From Spirosoma endbachense (GTDB lineage: Bacteria > Bacteroidota > Bacteroidia > Cytophagales > Spirosomataceae), in NCBI RefSeq assembly GCF_010233585.1, contig NZ_CP045997.1, positions 4,555,332 to 4,619,331 of the forward strand: DNA of 64,000 nucleotides. Reading direction: 5' to 3'. The notes below the pieces were generated by a model that worked only from the letters and a program-made list of their open reading frames with translations, was not told the origin of the DNA and ran no database searches. The translations under genes were made by a program, and so were the position numbers. Numbering within the stretch: the first letter of the stretch is position 1; each line of letters begins with the position of its first letter. Positions 1-10,100 of this stretch are shown here, piece after piece.

Positions 1-10
1 ACGCGTTTGA

Positions 11-1489
11 TTAGTTGATACCCCCAAAGCACAGATACTTGATCTCCATGAAGTAATCCATGCCATATTTGGAGCCTTCACGACCTACACCAGACTCTTT
101 GATACCCCCAAACGGAGCCACTTCTGTTGAGATCATTCCTTCATTGATGCCCACCATGCCATAATCCAAAGCCTCGGCAACCCGCCAGCAACGCGCAATG
201 TCTTTGCTATAGAAATAAGCGGCCAGACCATATGGCGTATCATTAGCCAACTGGACCACTTCCTGCTCGGAAGTAAATCGGGCAATTGGCGCTACCGGCC
301 CAAAGACTTCTTCGCGGGCAATGATCATATTGGGGGTTATGTCGGTCAGTACGGTCGGCTGGAAAAATAACCCATCCATTTCGTTGCCGCCCACAATGAC
401 TTTGGCTCCTTTCGAGAGCGCATCTTCCAGATGGTGTTTTACTTTGTTTAAGCCTTTTTCGTTGATCAACGGTCCCATTTGGGCGTCCGTATCCAGGCCA
501 TTCCCTACGCGAAGCGCAGCAACCGCCTTGGAAAGTTTCCCAACAAATTCGTCGTAAACTGCATCGTGCACATAGAGCCGATTGACGCATACGCAGGTCT
601 GGCCATTGTTCCGGAATTTGGACGCCATTGCCCCGACTACCGCGGCATCGATGTCGGCATCGTCGAAAACAATAAACGGGGCATTACCGCCCAACTCAAG
701 CGATATTTTCTTCAGATTCGACGCGCACTGGCTCATCAAAAGCTTGCCAATGGCGGTAGACCCCGTAAATGACAACTTACGTACGTTCCGATTTTCGCAT
801 AGTTCCTGACCGACTTCCGCATTTTTGGACGTCGTAACGGTGTTGTAAACGCCCGGTGGGAAACCGGCCTTTTCGGCCAGATACGAAATGGCAAGCGCGG
901 TAAGGGGGGTTTCGGACGGTGGTTTTACAACCACAGGACTACCGGCTGCCAGCGCCGGGCCCACTTTCCGGGTAATCATGGCCAGTGGAAAATTCCAGGG
1001 CGTAATGGCCGCGACCACACCAATAGACTGCTTGATGACAACCAGGCGCTTGTCTTTCGTATTGGCCGGGATAACGTCCCCGTATGTACGTTTCGCTTCT
1101 TCGGCAAACCACTCGATGAATGAGGCCCCATAATCGACCTCGCCCCGGCTTTCGGCTAATACCTTTCCGCACTCCATCGTCATCAGCCTTGCCAGTTCGT
1201 CTTTATTCTCCAGAATCAGGGCGAACCATTTTTTTAGCAAGTTCGACCGTTCTCTGGCCGTCAGATCCCGATAAGCAGGCCAGGCGGCATGCGCTGCGTC
1301 GATAGCCGCCCGTACATCAGCACTACCCATGTCGGTTACGGTGGCCAATACCGAACCAGTTGCGGGATTGATCACATCAAAGGTTTCTCCGCTGGCGGCC
1401 TGGACCCACATTCCGTTTACGTACGACTGGGTTCTAATCAGCGAATTGGTTTCCATTAGGCCGGGCGATGGGCTGGTTGAGTTCATCAT
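11..1489 (-). CDS. gabD: NADP-type succinate-semialdehyde dehydrogenase family protein
   Basis: Aldehyde dehydrogenase superfamily, 492 aa, the usual GabD length. It would oxidise succinate semialdehyde or a related short aldehyde acid to the carboxylate in the cytoplasm. Visible residues: PWNF around 165, the KPPSE cofactor motif (Lys189, Ser192, which favours NADP), FTGSTAIG at 241-248, general-base Glu265 in SLELGG, and nucleophile Cys299 in GQTCVC. The ATG overlaps the stop of the upstream alcohol dehydrogenase by one base, so the two are probably translationally coupled and may act in sequence (alcohol to aldehyde to acid). The family is certain; the true aldehyde is not, because GabD-like enzymes in sugar loci often act on other semialdehydes such as 2-oxoglutarate semialdehyde. 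Confidence 0.88.
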   Translation of the reverse strand: MMNSTSPSPGLMETNSLIRTQSYVNGMWVQAASGETFDVINPATGSVLATVTDMGSADVRAAIDAAHAAWPAYRDLTARERSNLLKKWFALILENKDELARLMTMECGKVLAESRGEVDYGASFIEWFAEEAKRTYGDVIPANTKDKRLVVIKQSIGVVAAITPWNFPLAMITRKVGPALAAGSPVVVKPPSETPLTALAISYLAEKAGFPPGVYNTVTTSKNAEVGQELCENRNVRKLSFTGSTAIGKLLMSQCASNLKKISLELGGNAPFIVFDDADIDAAVVGAMASKFRNNGQTCVCVNRLYVHDAVYDEFVGKLSKAVAALRVGNGLDTDAQMGPLINEKGLNKVKHHLEDALSKGAKVIVGGNEMDGLFFQPTVLTDITPNMIIAREEVFGPVAPIARFTSEQEVVQLANDTPYGLAAYFYSKDIARCWRVAEALDYGMVGINEGMISTEVAPFGGIKESGVGREGSKYGMDYFMEIKYLCFGGIN

Positions 1490-2616
1490 TAGAAAGTGAT
1501 TATCTGGCGAATTGCGTCACCTTTTGCCAGGCGTTCAAACCCTTCATTTACATCATCTAAGCCTAACTTATGCGTCATCAGTTTGTCGACTGGAAGACGG
1601 CCGGACTGGTACAGCGCGATATAGGCGGGAATATCCCGAACGGGAACACAACTACCTATGTATGAACCCTGTAATGTTCGTTCATCGGCCACCAGTTTCG
1701 TTGGCGAGAACTGCATCATTTTGCTGGGGTGTGGTAATCCAGCCGTAACGGTTTTACCACCCCGGCCCGTAGCATTATAGGTAAATTCCAGCGCCTGAAC
1801 GACACCCGCAAACTCAAAACCGACATCTACCCCACCACGTGTAAGGTCTTTCACCTGCTCTACAGCCTCCGGCTGCGACGAGTCTATCGCTTCATGGGCG
1901 CCTAGCTCAAGCGCTTTAGCAAGCTTTTCTTTATTGACATCGGCGACAATAACCTTGCTGGCTCCACCGGCAAGCGCCCCTAATAAGGCAGCAAAGCCAA
2001 CACCACCCAATCCGGTAATCAGCACGGTTTGGCCAAGCGTTAATTTAGCCGTATTGATCACGGCACCTACACCGGTCATGATGGCGCAACCAAACAGGGC
2101 GGCAATATCAAACGGCAGCGTAGGATCTATTTTTACGACCGATTTCCGGGATACGACCGTGTATTCGGCAAAGCCAGACACACCCATATGATGGTGAATG
2201 GGCTGTTGCTGCTGGTCCTGAAGGCGGAAGCCCCCCCCTAATAATTCGCCCTTGTTGTTGGCGATAAGCCCATTCTCACACAGGGCCGGTCGTCCGGTCA
2301 TGCAGGGCATGCAATGGTTGCAGATCGGCAAAAAGGAGAATACGACATGATCGCCAACGGCAATATCGTGTATATCCGGTCCCAGCTCCACAACCTCACC
2401 AGCGGCTTCGTGCCCCAGTACCATCGGCATCTGGCGCGGTCGATTGCCATCAATTACCGATAAATCGGAATGGCAAAGCCCGGCTGCTTTAATTTTTATG
2501 AGAAGTTCACCACTCCGGGGCGACTCTAATTCTACCTCTTCGATCGTCAGCGGATTGCTGCTCGTATAGGGACGTTCTTTCCCCATTTCATGTAAAACGG
2601 CTGCTCTTATCTTCAT
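1489..2616 (-). CDS. Zinc-dependent alcohol dehydrogenase (medium-chain, class III-like)
   Basis: Medium-chain dehydrogenase, 375 aa, which interconverts an alcohol and an aldehyde with NAD(H). Catalytic-zinc ligands are Cys48 (GLCHSD) and His69-Glu70 (GHE). The structural-zinc lobe has Cys99, Cys102, Cys105 and Cys113. The Rossmann motif GLGGVGFAALLG lies near residue 205 and is followed by a strand ending in Asp (VIVADVNKEKL), which favours NAD. The layout resembles glutathione-dependent formaldehyde dehydrogenases and Bacteroidota alcohol dehydrogenases. It sits between a D-2-hydroxyacid dehydrogenase and the aldehyde dehydrogenase it overlaps, so it probably supplies the aldehyde. Substrate unknown. 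Confidence 0.87.
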   Translation of the reverse strand: MKIRAAVLHEMGKERPYTSSNPLTIEEVELESPRSGELLIKIKAAGLCHSDLSVIDGNRPRQMPMVLGHEAAGEVVELGPDIHDIAVGDHVVFSFLPICNHCMPCMTGRPALCENGLIANNKGELLGGGFRLQDQQQQPIHHHMGVSGFAEYTVVSRKSVVKIDPTLPFDIAALFGCAIMTGVGAVINTAKLTLGQTVLITGLGGVGFAALLGALAGGASKVIVADVNKEKLAKALELGAHEAIDSSQPEAVEQVKDLTRGGVDVGFEFAGVVQALEFTYNATGRGGKTVTAGLPHPSKMMQFSPTKLVADERTLQGSYIGSCVPVRDIPAYIALYQSGRLPVDKLMTHKLGLDDVNEGFERLAKGDAIRQIITF

Positions 2617-2672
2617 AGTAGGGTTATCGATTCACGTTATGCCTTCCTTCCTAAGCATAGGAGGGCAAACCA

Positions 2673-3614
2673 TTACTTACCATCAGTCAAAAACTCCTCG
2701 ATGTTGCGTCCAACTTTCTCCATCAACATGGTTCGGGCTTCTATACTCGCCCAGGTAACGTGTGGGCTTAGCGCCAGTCTGGCTTTATTTTTTACGTGCA
2801 ACAGCGGATTGGCTGGCGAAATAGGTTCCTGGGTAAATACGTCAATGCCTGCCCCGGCCAGTAATTCTTCGTCCAGTGCCCGCGCTAAATCAGCTTCATT
2901 GACAATACCTCCCCGGCCAACATTGATCAGAATGGCCGTTTTTTTCAAACGCTTTAGCCGATCATAATTAATCAGATTCGCTGTGTTCTCATTGAGTGGT
3001 GCATGAATAGACACCACATCTGAGGTGGTTAAGAATTCCTCCAGGTCAAGGCGCTGGTAAGGCTGTTGGGTATTTTGACCAGAAGTTGAATAGTAGACGA
3101 CTTCGGCCCCAAACGCATCGGCGACTTTGGCGACCTGTCGGCCAATGGCACCCAGACCGATAATGCCAAATCGTTTGCCGTTCAACTCCCAGAATCCGTT
3201 GCCAAAATGAGTGAATATATCGGTCTTCGAGTACGATCCATCCTTTACATACTGATCGAAATAAGGAATATTGACCAGTAGGTGAAACAACAGCGCGAAG
3301 GTGCCCTGCGTAACACTCTGTGTCGAATAATCCGAGGCATTTTTTACTGGAATGCCTCGTTTTTCGGCAGCCACTTTATCAACATTATTTGTGCCGGTCG
3401 CAACCACACAAATCAATTTCAATGCACTGGCCTGCTCAATGATAGCACGATCTAAAACGACTTTATTGACTAGTACGATATCGGCATTTTCGATCCGCTC
3501 CTGGGTCTGGTCGGGTCGCGTCGTCTGATAATACGTGACCTCGCCATACTTCTCCAACAACCCAAGGTTTGGAATGTCGCCCATCGTTTTAACATCCAGA
3601 AAGACTAATTTCAT
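2673..3614 (-). CDS. D-2-hydroxyacid dehydrogenase
   Basis: D-isomer-specific 2-hydroxyacid dehydrogenase, 313 aa, which reduces a 2-keto acid or oxidises the D-2-hydroxy acid (glycerate, lactate or hydroxypyruvate type). The nucleotide motif GLGAIG is at 153-158. The catalytic set is Arg234 (NVGRGG), Glu263 (TQEP) and His285 (SPHVTW). The strand after the glycine loop reads VVYYSTSG, with no acidic residue where NAD enzymes have Asp, so NADPH use is possible (inference). It is 56 nt upstream of the alcohol dehydrogenase and 26 nt after the YhcH-like gene, consistent with one transcript. Confidence 0.85.
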   Translation of the reverse strand: MKLVFLDVKTMGDIPNLGLLEKYGEVTYYQTTRPDQTQERIENADIVLVNKVVLDRAIIEQASALKLICVVATGTNNVDKVAAEKRGIPVKNASDYSTQSVTQGTFALLFHLLVNIPYFDQYVKDGSYSKTDIFTHFGNGFWELNGKRFGIIGLGAIGRQVAKVADAFGAEVVYYSTSGQNTQQPYQRLDLEEFLTTSDVVSIHAPLNENTANLINYDRLKRLKKTAILINVGRGGIVNEADLARALDEELLAGAGIDVFTQEPISPANPLLHVKNKARLALSPHVTWASIEARTMLMEKVGRNIEEFLTDGK

Positions 3615-3640
3615 GGGTATAACTAACTTAAGAGGATATT

Positions 3641-4258
3641 CTAGAGTGCATTTTTCACCTTGACTACGACCTTCTTCACGCCATCGTAGCCGTCAATTTT
3701 ATTACTCGGATTATGTGCTTCTTTCGTGGTCACGATAAAGAAATTTCCGGGCTCTGCTACATAAAAATTTCCGTTATCAATTGTATAAAAACCAATGTCT
3801 TTCGTTGCGCTGTATTCTTGATTAACCGTTGCGTTCGCTACCGGCATTACGCCAATTTTTTCTTTCCCTTTAACCACAAAATGAATGTCATTGTAGGTAT
3901 GATGGGCTTCCCATTTTAATGGAGAGATTTCTCTCGGTGGTCCTTCACTGATCGTAGCATAGACATTCTCATCGTCGATTGGGTATTTACCGGCTCTTAG
4001 TCTGGTAAAATCAGTATCTCTCAGAAAAGCGAAGGCTTTGTCCCAGGCGGCTTTATTGGCGTGATATTGCTTTGCAAACTCCAGTTTATTAACAACCTGA
4101 TAGGGTGTTGCTTTTAAGCCATTTAACCAGACCTGACTATCGTACCACTTAGCCGCCTTTTCTTCGGTCCATGCCCCATCAGACTGAGCGTTCGATACAG
4201 AAGCAACCAGCATTAATGCCATCAGCATATAAAAAACCGTGGTGTGTATTTTTCTCAT
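3641..4258 (-). CDS. Exported YhcH/YjgK/YiaL family (DUF386) protein
   Basis: 205 aa with an N-terminal signal peptide ending near SVSNAQ (about residue 25). The body carries family marks of the YhcH/YjgK/YiaL cupin-like fold: HHTYNDIHFVVKGKEKIG and an EAHNPS segment near the end, with histidines and an Asp that would line a metal site. Known relatives (YhcH, EbgC, TabA) are small cytosolic proteins of about 150 aa linked to sialic acid, galactoside or alginate use. The signal peptide and roughly 50 extra N-terminal residues here are unusual. It leads the dehydrogenase block after the terminator at 4395-4443. It may act as a sugar mutarotase or isomerase; the activity is unknown. Confidence 0.8.
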   Translation of the reverse strand: MRKIHTTVFYMLMALMLVASVSNAQSDGAWTEEKAAKWYDSQVWLNGLKATPYQVVNKLEFAKQYHANKAAWDKAFAFLRDTDFTRLRAGKYPIDDENVYATISEGPPREISPLKWEAHHTYNDIHFVVKGKEKIGVMPVANATVNQEYSATKDIGFYTIDNGNFYVAEPGNFFIVTTKEAHNPSNKIDGYDGVKKVVVKVKNAL

Positions 4259-4394
4259 AGAATGAGTTTGTAAACGTATGTTTAGCTAATTCCAGTAAGG
4301 GCCAGACATTCAGTCAAAAGACAAGCCAAACCCTATTCGGCAAGAAAGTGCTTACCGAACAATGTTGTCGATAAATTGCAGGAGTTCAAGAAAA

Positions 4395-4443
4395 AGCTTT
4401 CCCTGCATCACGACTGGAATTCTGGTACGATGCAGGGAAAGCT
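4395..4443 (-). terminator. Strong rho-independent terminator
   Basis: Perfect 15-bp arms at 4395-4409 and 4429-4443 enclose a 19-nt loop. Read on the minus strand, the stem is followed at once by a run of five T and then CTT. It lies just after the beta-propeller gene stop (4467) and before the YhcH-like gene start (4258), so it ends the sigma/FecR/SusC/SusD/propeller transcript and separates it from the dehydrogenase block. Confidence 0.9.
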
Positions 4444-4466
4444 CATTGAAGTTTATTGGTCGGGGC

Positions 4467-5630
4467 TTAATTTTTGGCCACTTTTTTCACCTGGCCAAGG
4501 CCAAATTGATCACCGGCCGCCACTGCCTTGCCCCCATTAAAATGGATCTCGACCATTTTCTCACTCTGAACATCATTGTAGTCCTGATCTTCGAGCGTGG
4601 TAACAATTTTGCGGGTCTTTACGTCAATGACATCGCCGGTTGATGGATAGGCGTATTTGCCATCCACACTAAAGGTGATCCAGCCTGGCATATCTCTGAC
4701 CAGAATCGATGTTTTCTGAACGGGCGGCATGACCGTATTGTCAAATACATGCACCCGGTTGTTGGCACCATCACACAACCAGATTTCTTTTTCATCGGGG
4801 GTCATACCAATGCCGTGGCTTGGGCAGCTATGACGCTTTACTTCGCCAATATTGAATCCTTCCACAACGACACGATGCAGAAATTTCCCGGTAACGAGAT
4901 CGCCGATTTCGAAGCCAAGCAGACCGTTCACATTCACGTATACGAGCGTTTGTGAACCGTTGATCGTGAACGGGCGAATGTCGGCAGCAAACGGACCAAC
5001 CTGTTTGGTCACCGTATGGGTTTTGGTATCGGCCACGTTCAGCATTGTCGATTTAAGACCCGCCAGATAAACGTAATTGCCATCGGGTCCATAAATGGTA
5101 TTGTGAGCTCCCGAATTGGTTACGATCTTTTTGATAAGATCACCTGTTTTAGCATCCAGTACGTTCCAGAACTCTTTTTCTAAAGAAGGCGCATAGATAA
5201 TCTTGCCATCGGGTGAGATCGATATCCGGTCTACACCACCTTCATATTCTTTCTCCCACAACACTTTTTCGGTCGTGATGTCGACGCATTGGATCGCTTC
5301 CAGGGTGCTGATATAAATGCAATTGGTCGATAGGCTCACATCGACACCCTTCACATTGGATGGCTTACCCTTTTTGTTGAGCCCTCCGGTTTTAATGAAT
5401 TTTACAAACTTGTGGTTATTGTCGATATCGAAGACCTGAATACCATGACCGCCATAGCCAAGGTAGTTCCGAATACCCGGCGTAACCACATACAAATAGC
5501 GCTGTACTTTAGGAGCGGGTTTAGGAGCATGTACAGCAAGGTTATTTTTAGAAGTGGATATCCAGGCAGTTGCTGATAAGAGGAATACCCCGCTCATCAG
5601 GACAAGAAGCATATTTTTTTTCGACTTCAT
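4467..5630 (-). CDS. Exported YVTN/YncE-type beta-propeller protein
   Basis: 387 aa with an N-terminal hydrophobic signal segment (residues 7-26, LLVLMSGVFLLSATAW). The rest is a run of roughly 45-residue blades with phrases typical of YncE/YVTN propellers: YVVTPGIRNYLGYGG, ISISPDGKIIYAPS, YGPDGNYVYLAG, MTPDEKEIWLCDGANNRVHVFD and FSVDGKYAYPS. Such propellers bind ligands or metal ions in the periplasm, and some are lactonases, but no catalytic set can be assigned here. It is 60 nt downstream of the SusD gene and closes the operon, so it probably handles or senses the substrate imported by that SusC/SusD pair. Confidence 0.8.
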   Translation of the reverse strand: MKSKKNMLLVLMSGVFLLSATAWISTSKNNLAVHAPKPAPKVQRYLYVVTPGIRNYLGYGGHGIQVFDIDNNHKFVKFIKTGGLNKKGKPSNVKGVDVSLSTNCIYISTLEAIQCVDITTEKVLWEKEYEGGVDRISISPDGKIIYAPSLEKEFWNVLDAKTGDLIKKIVTNSGAHNTIYGPDGNYVYLAGLKSTMLNVADTKTHTVTKQVGPFAADIRPFTINGSQTLVYVNVNGLLGFEIGDLVTGKFLHRVVVEGFNIGEVKRHSCPSHGIGMTPDEKEIWLCDGANNRVHVFDNTVMPPVQKTSILVRDMPGWITFSVDGKYAYPSTGDVIDVKTRKIVTTLEDQDYNDVQSEKMVEIHFNGGKAVAAGDQFGLGQVKKVAKN

Positions 5631-5690
5631 GAGTTTTACTTTTTGAGGTTAAAAATGGTTCTGGCACGTTTACTGAAAGTATGGAGCGGC

Positions 5691-7130
5691 TCAATCATAC
5701 CCTGGATTCTGCGGGAAAATTGCGCGGTTATTGACCAATTGAATTTGAGCAAATGGTATAGGCCACAATGTATTGTGAGGCTTCATGCCATATTTCTGCA
5801 TGACCGTATACGCTTGGCCGGTTCTTACTAAATCAAACCACCGATGCCCTTCAAAAGCCAGCTCCATACGGCGCTCCAGGGCGATTTTATCCCGCATTTC
5901 GGTCTGCGTTAACGCTGTGTATGGGTCAACACCGACGCGGGTACGTATCTGATTCAGCAAAGGTAGAGCCGTTGAGGTTTTCCCATTTTCATTCAGGGCT
6001 TCGGCATACATCAATAATACATCGGCATAGCGAATCACTTTCCAGTCGGCGGGGCTGTCGTTGGCAGTAGTTATGCGCGCAATGTATTTGCGGGTATAGG
6101 CCGACATGTTGTTGGAGGAAATAAGAATCGGAATAAACTTACCCGTCCCGTCGGTATAACCCTTTGATGCCGTGATATCTTTTCGTTTATCCTTGGCTTC
6201 AAACAAATCGAACAGCACCTGATGGGGCGTATTCTGATCATCGACAGAACCGGCAATGCCATAAAACGCAATCATCGATGTCACCTTGGGCGTAAAGCGG
6301 TTCGTGTATATACTACCTTCTCCGCCTAATCCCTGCTCATACTCGATATCGAATATGTATTCGCTGTGGTGCTCGTTTTTGCTATAATCCCATAAATCGG
6401 CCCAGTTAGGGAGCAAGGCATAGCCCATTGTGGTCACTTCCTGGAGTTTCGTTTCGGCCTTCGCAAAATCTTTACGGGTCAGGTATACTTTTCCCAGCAA
6501 TGCTTTTGCAGCTCCTTTCGTAGCCCGGCCAACATCTGGCCCGGTATAACTGGCAGGTAGTTTGGCTTCCGCATCGAGAAGATCTTTGATGATGATCTCA
6601 TCATAAATTTTATCCACTTTTTCGCGGGGTGTTTTGTAAGATTCGTCGATGCTAATAGACTTCGTCACAAAAGGTACATCACCAAATATTCTGACCAGGT
6701 CAAAATAGGCCAGCGCCCTTAGAAATTCAGCCTCGCCAGTGTGCCGGTTTTTGTTGGTAATGCTGGCATCGGCCGTACTGATCCGTTCCAGCAGGGCATT
6801 GGCACGCGTGATTGCTTTATAATAATTCCGCCAGGTATTGATGAGCAGTGCATCGTCATTAGCCAGCGTAAAATTGTCAACAGCCCCGGCTGTGCCCTTT
6901 ACCAGTTCATCCCATACATCATCTCCGCGGATATCGCCAAAGTAATACATGTTCTGATACTGATCCTGGAAAATACCGTAGACGCCAATGACCGCATCCT
7001 GGTAGTCTTTATCAGTTTTATACAGAACGTCAACCGTTACTGTATCGACGGGAAGTATTTCGATAAACTGTTTGGAACACGACGTTATCAGCAGCGAGAA
7101 GACAGCGATTAAGGGTAGGATCTTTTTCAT
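5691..7130 (-). CDS. SusD/RagB family outer-membrane lipoprotein (locus 1)
   Basis: 479 aa with lipobox LLITSC (Cys at about residue 18). It has the SusD signature of N-terminal TPR helices around LRALAYFDLVRIFGDVPFV and the C-terminal segment ERRMELAFEGHRWFDLVR, ending in the usual NPGYD tail. The protein is the surface lid that delivers substrate to its SusC partner, encoded 20 nt upstream. No carbohydrate specificity can be read from sequence. Confidence 0.95.
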   Translation of the reverse strand: MKKILPLIAVFSLLITSCSKQFIEILPVDTVTVDVLYKTDKDYQDAVIGVYGIFQDQYQNMYYFGDIRGDDVWDELVKGTAGAVDNFTLANDDALLINTWRNYYKAITRANALLERISTADASITNKNRHTGEAEFLRALAYFDLVRIFGDVPFVTKSISIDESYKTPREKVDKIYDEIIIKDLLDAEAKLPASYTGPDVGRATKGAAKALLGKVYLTRKDFAKAETKLQEVTTMGYALLPNWADLWDYSKNEHHSEYIFDIEYEQGLGGEGSIYTNRFTPKVTSMIAFYGIAGSVDDQNTPHQVLFDLFEAKDKRKDITASKGYTDGTGKFIPILISSNNMSAYTRKYIARITTANDSPADWKVIRYADVLLMYAEALNENGKTSTALPLLNQIRTRVGVDPYTALTQTEMRDKIALERRMELAFEGHRWFDLVRTGQAYTVMQKYGMKPHNTLWPIPFAQIQLVNNRAIFPQNPGYD

Positions 7131-7150
7131 TCTAAGTAATTTTTAACTGG

Positions 7151-10100
7151 TTAAAAACCCAGATTGATGCCAAAAATGAGACTCTTCGCCGTTGGGTAAT
7201 CATACCGCTCATTACCTGGGGTAAGCGGGCTCGAATTCATGCTAACATCCGGATTGAAGCCAATGTATTTCGTGAAAAGAAATGGGTTATTGGCCGTCAC
7301 TGTCAACCGGATTGCGTTGAACGTAAGCTTTTTAGCTACGTTTTCGGGTAAGGCATACCCAAATGCGATGTTGTTGATCCGCAGGTAAGAGCCATCATCC
7401 AGCCAGCGCTGGCTATACGTTCCCCGGAAATTACCTGTGGGTACATCGTTAGGCCGGACTGAATAGCCGTTACCCGGATCAGATTCCGATTTCCAGTAAT
7501 TGTTCATAATGGCATATTGCCGGAACCGGGCTCTGTCGTTGGCCGACTGTTCTCTGGATAAGGCAAGCACGCTGTTTCCCTGAACTCCCTGTAGGCTGAC
7601 ACTTAACGTAAAGTTTTTATACGAGAAATTATTGGTCATGCCGTAGTAGAAATCCGGATAAGGAGACCCCATCACCGTTCTGTCAAAGCTATTGATGATG
7701 CCATCAGGCTTTCCATTCGGACCACTAACATCCACAAACCGAACGTCACCCACCCGCGATGCATCACGACCACCGGGATTCCAGAGCGGGCCTTTATCCA
7801 GGTCAGCTTTCGTCTTGAATATGCCATCGGTCAACCACCCATAAAACATACCAACAGGCTGGCCAATCATGGTTATATTTCCGCCCGAAATAATGGGATC
7901 ACCAGAAGGGCCTAGCTTCGTAACCTGGTTGCGATACATGGAGAAGTTCAGGCTCGTCTGCCACCGGAATTTTCCCTCTACGTTTACAGTGTTTACGGCA
8001 AATTCCCAGCCGGTATTTTTGACTTCACCGATGTTTTTTAAAGCCGTGTTGAACCCTGTAATATCCGGAACATTGACGTTTAAGAGCAGATCAGTGTTTC
8101 TGGAACGGAAGTGATCGATCGTTAAAGCAAGTCGGTTGTTTAAAAAACTGACATCGATACCTGCATTGATTTGCTCCTGTTTCTCCCAGGTCAATGCCGG
8201 GTTACCCAACCGACCGGCCGAAAAACCGCCCACGCCTGTATTGCCCAGTACGTACTTTTCGTAGTTTATCGTCGCTAACTGATCATAGTTGCCGATATTA
8301 TTATTCCCCGTTTTACCATAGCTGGCTCTTAATTTCAGTTCATTCAGGAAGCGAAATTCCTTCATGAAATTTTCGTCAGAAACACGCCAGGCCAGGGCTA
8401 GAGAAGGGAATAAACCGAATTTATTATCCGACCCGAATCGGGAAGAGCCATCTGTCCGAATGGAGGCCGTTGCATAGTACTTACTGTTGTAGTTGTAGTT
8501 GATACGACCCAGGTAAGAAACCAGCGACCACTCCGCTACGTTGGATGATCCGCCCGTTAAGAGACCACTAACGGCACTCAGCGTCGGAACCAGATTATTC
8601 GGGTATCGATTACTGGTCAACGTATTGGATTCGAACGTTTCCCGTTGGGTTGTATAGCCAACCAGTCCGGTAAAGTTATGCTTGCCAACACTTTTCGAAT
8701 AATTTACCGTCGTTTCCGTAATCCAGTTTAATCGCATGGACGCGTTATCGGTACCCGAAGCCAATTCATTCAAAAAAGCAGGCAATTGGGGTTTAAAATA
8801 GCTACCTTTTATGTTCATCAGGTTTATGCCCAACATGACATTCACCTTTAAATTGGGCATAATGGCATATTCGAGGAAGGTATTTCCCAAAAACCCAAAT
8901 CCTTTCTGTCTTCCCTTAACTTCTTTGGCCAGCGCGAGCGGATTTTTACTGGTCACCACGGCATCCAATCCGTTACCAAATGGATAATAGCTCCCGTCCG
9001 GGTTAAATAACGATTGGTAAGTTGGGATTACGATGGCATTGTATAAAGGATTGTTTGTAATATCGCTATACGTTGTCAGGTCTTCTGCACCGGCTCCACC
9101 AACATTTGTTTTATCGGTATAGGATGGGTTGAAGTTTACTTTTAATGAAAGTTTCGGGGTCAGTCTGGCATCAATATTGGCCCGGAACGAATAGCGTTTG
9201 AAATTGCTGTTCAGAATGATCCCGTCCTGATTCAGGTACTCACCACTCAACGCATAGCGCATGTTGTCACTCCCACCAGTTGCACTTAATTGATATTGAT
9301 GTTGGGGAGCTGTACGCAGTATGGCATCCAGCGGATCTTCGTTGGTCGTTATTTTGCCCGATAGCACATCGACAATCGTTTGCGGAACGGGGGCTTTCCA
9401 GGTCGTTGGATTTCCCGATACATCATTCCCTTCGTCAATATTTCGATTACGAACCCCATCCAGATAGTGTTGAGCTTCTTCAAGACCCGTCTGATAAACG
9501 GGCATTTTCGCTATTTTCTGAAGGCCAAACTGATAATTGAAATTGATGACGGCTTTGCCCGATTTTCCCCGTTTGGTATTAATGATTACGACCCCGTTCG
9601 AGCCGCGAGAGCCATAAATAGCGGTGGCCGAGGCATCTTTCAGCACATCTATGGTTTCAACATCGTTTGGATTTAAGGTTTGTATGCTTGAAATAGGAAA
9701 CCCATCGACAACGTATAAAGGCCCGCCACCCGCCGAAATGCTGCCTACACCCCGAATTCTGATTTGCGGTGCCGCGCCTGGCTCACCCGAAACGGGTTTA
9801 ACCTGCACCCCGGCAATTTTCCCCATAAGTGCCTGATCAACTCGCGGCACGGCCAGTTCCTGAATGGATTTACTGCCTACAGAAGCAATTGATCCGGTCA
9901 GATCTTTCTTTTCGATCGAACCATACCCGATCACGACGATCTCATCTAGTGTCTTATTGTCTGTTTTCAGGACGATATCCAGCGAAGTCCGATTACCGAC
10001 TGTGACTTCCTGAGCCATATAGCCGACAAAACTAAAGATCAGGATGGCTGATGCATTCGGAACATCCAGTTTATAGCGTCCGTCTGCGTCTGAGGTCGTT

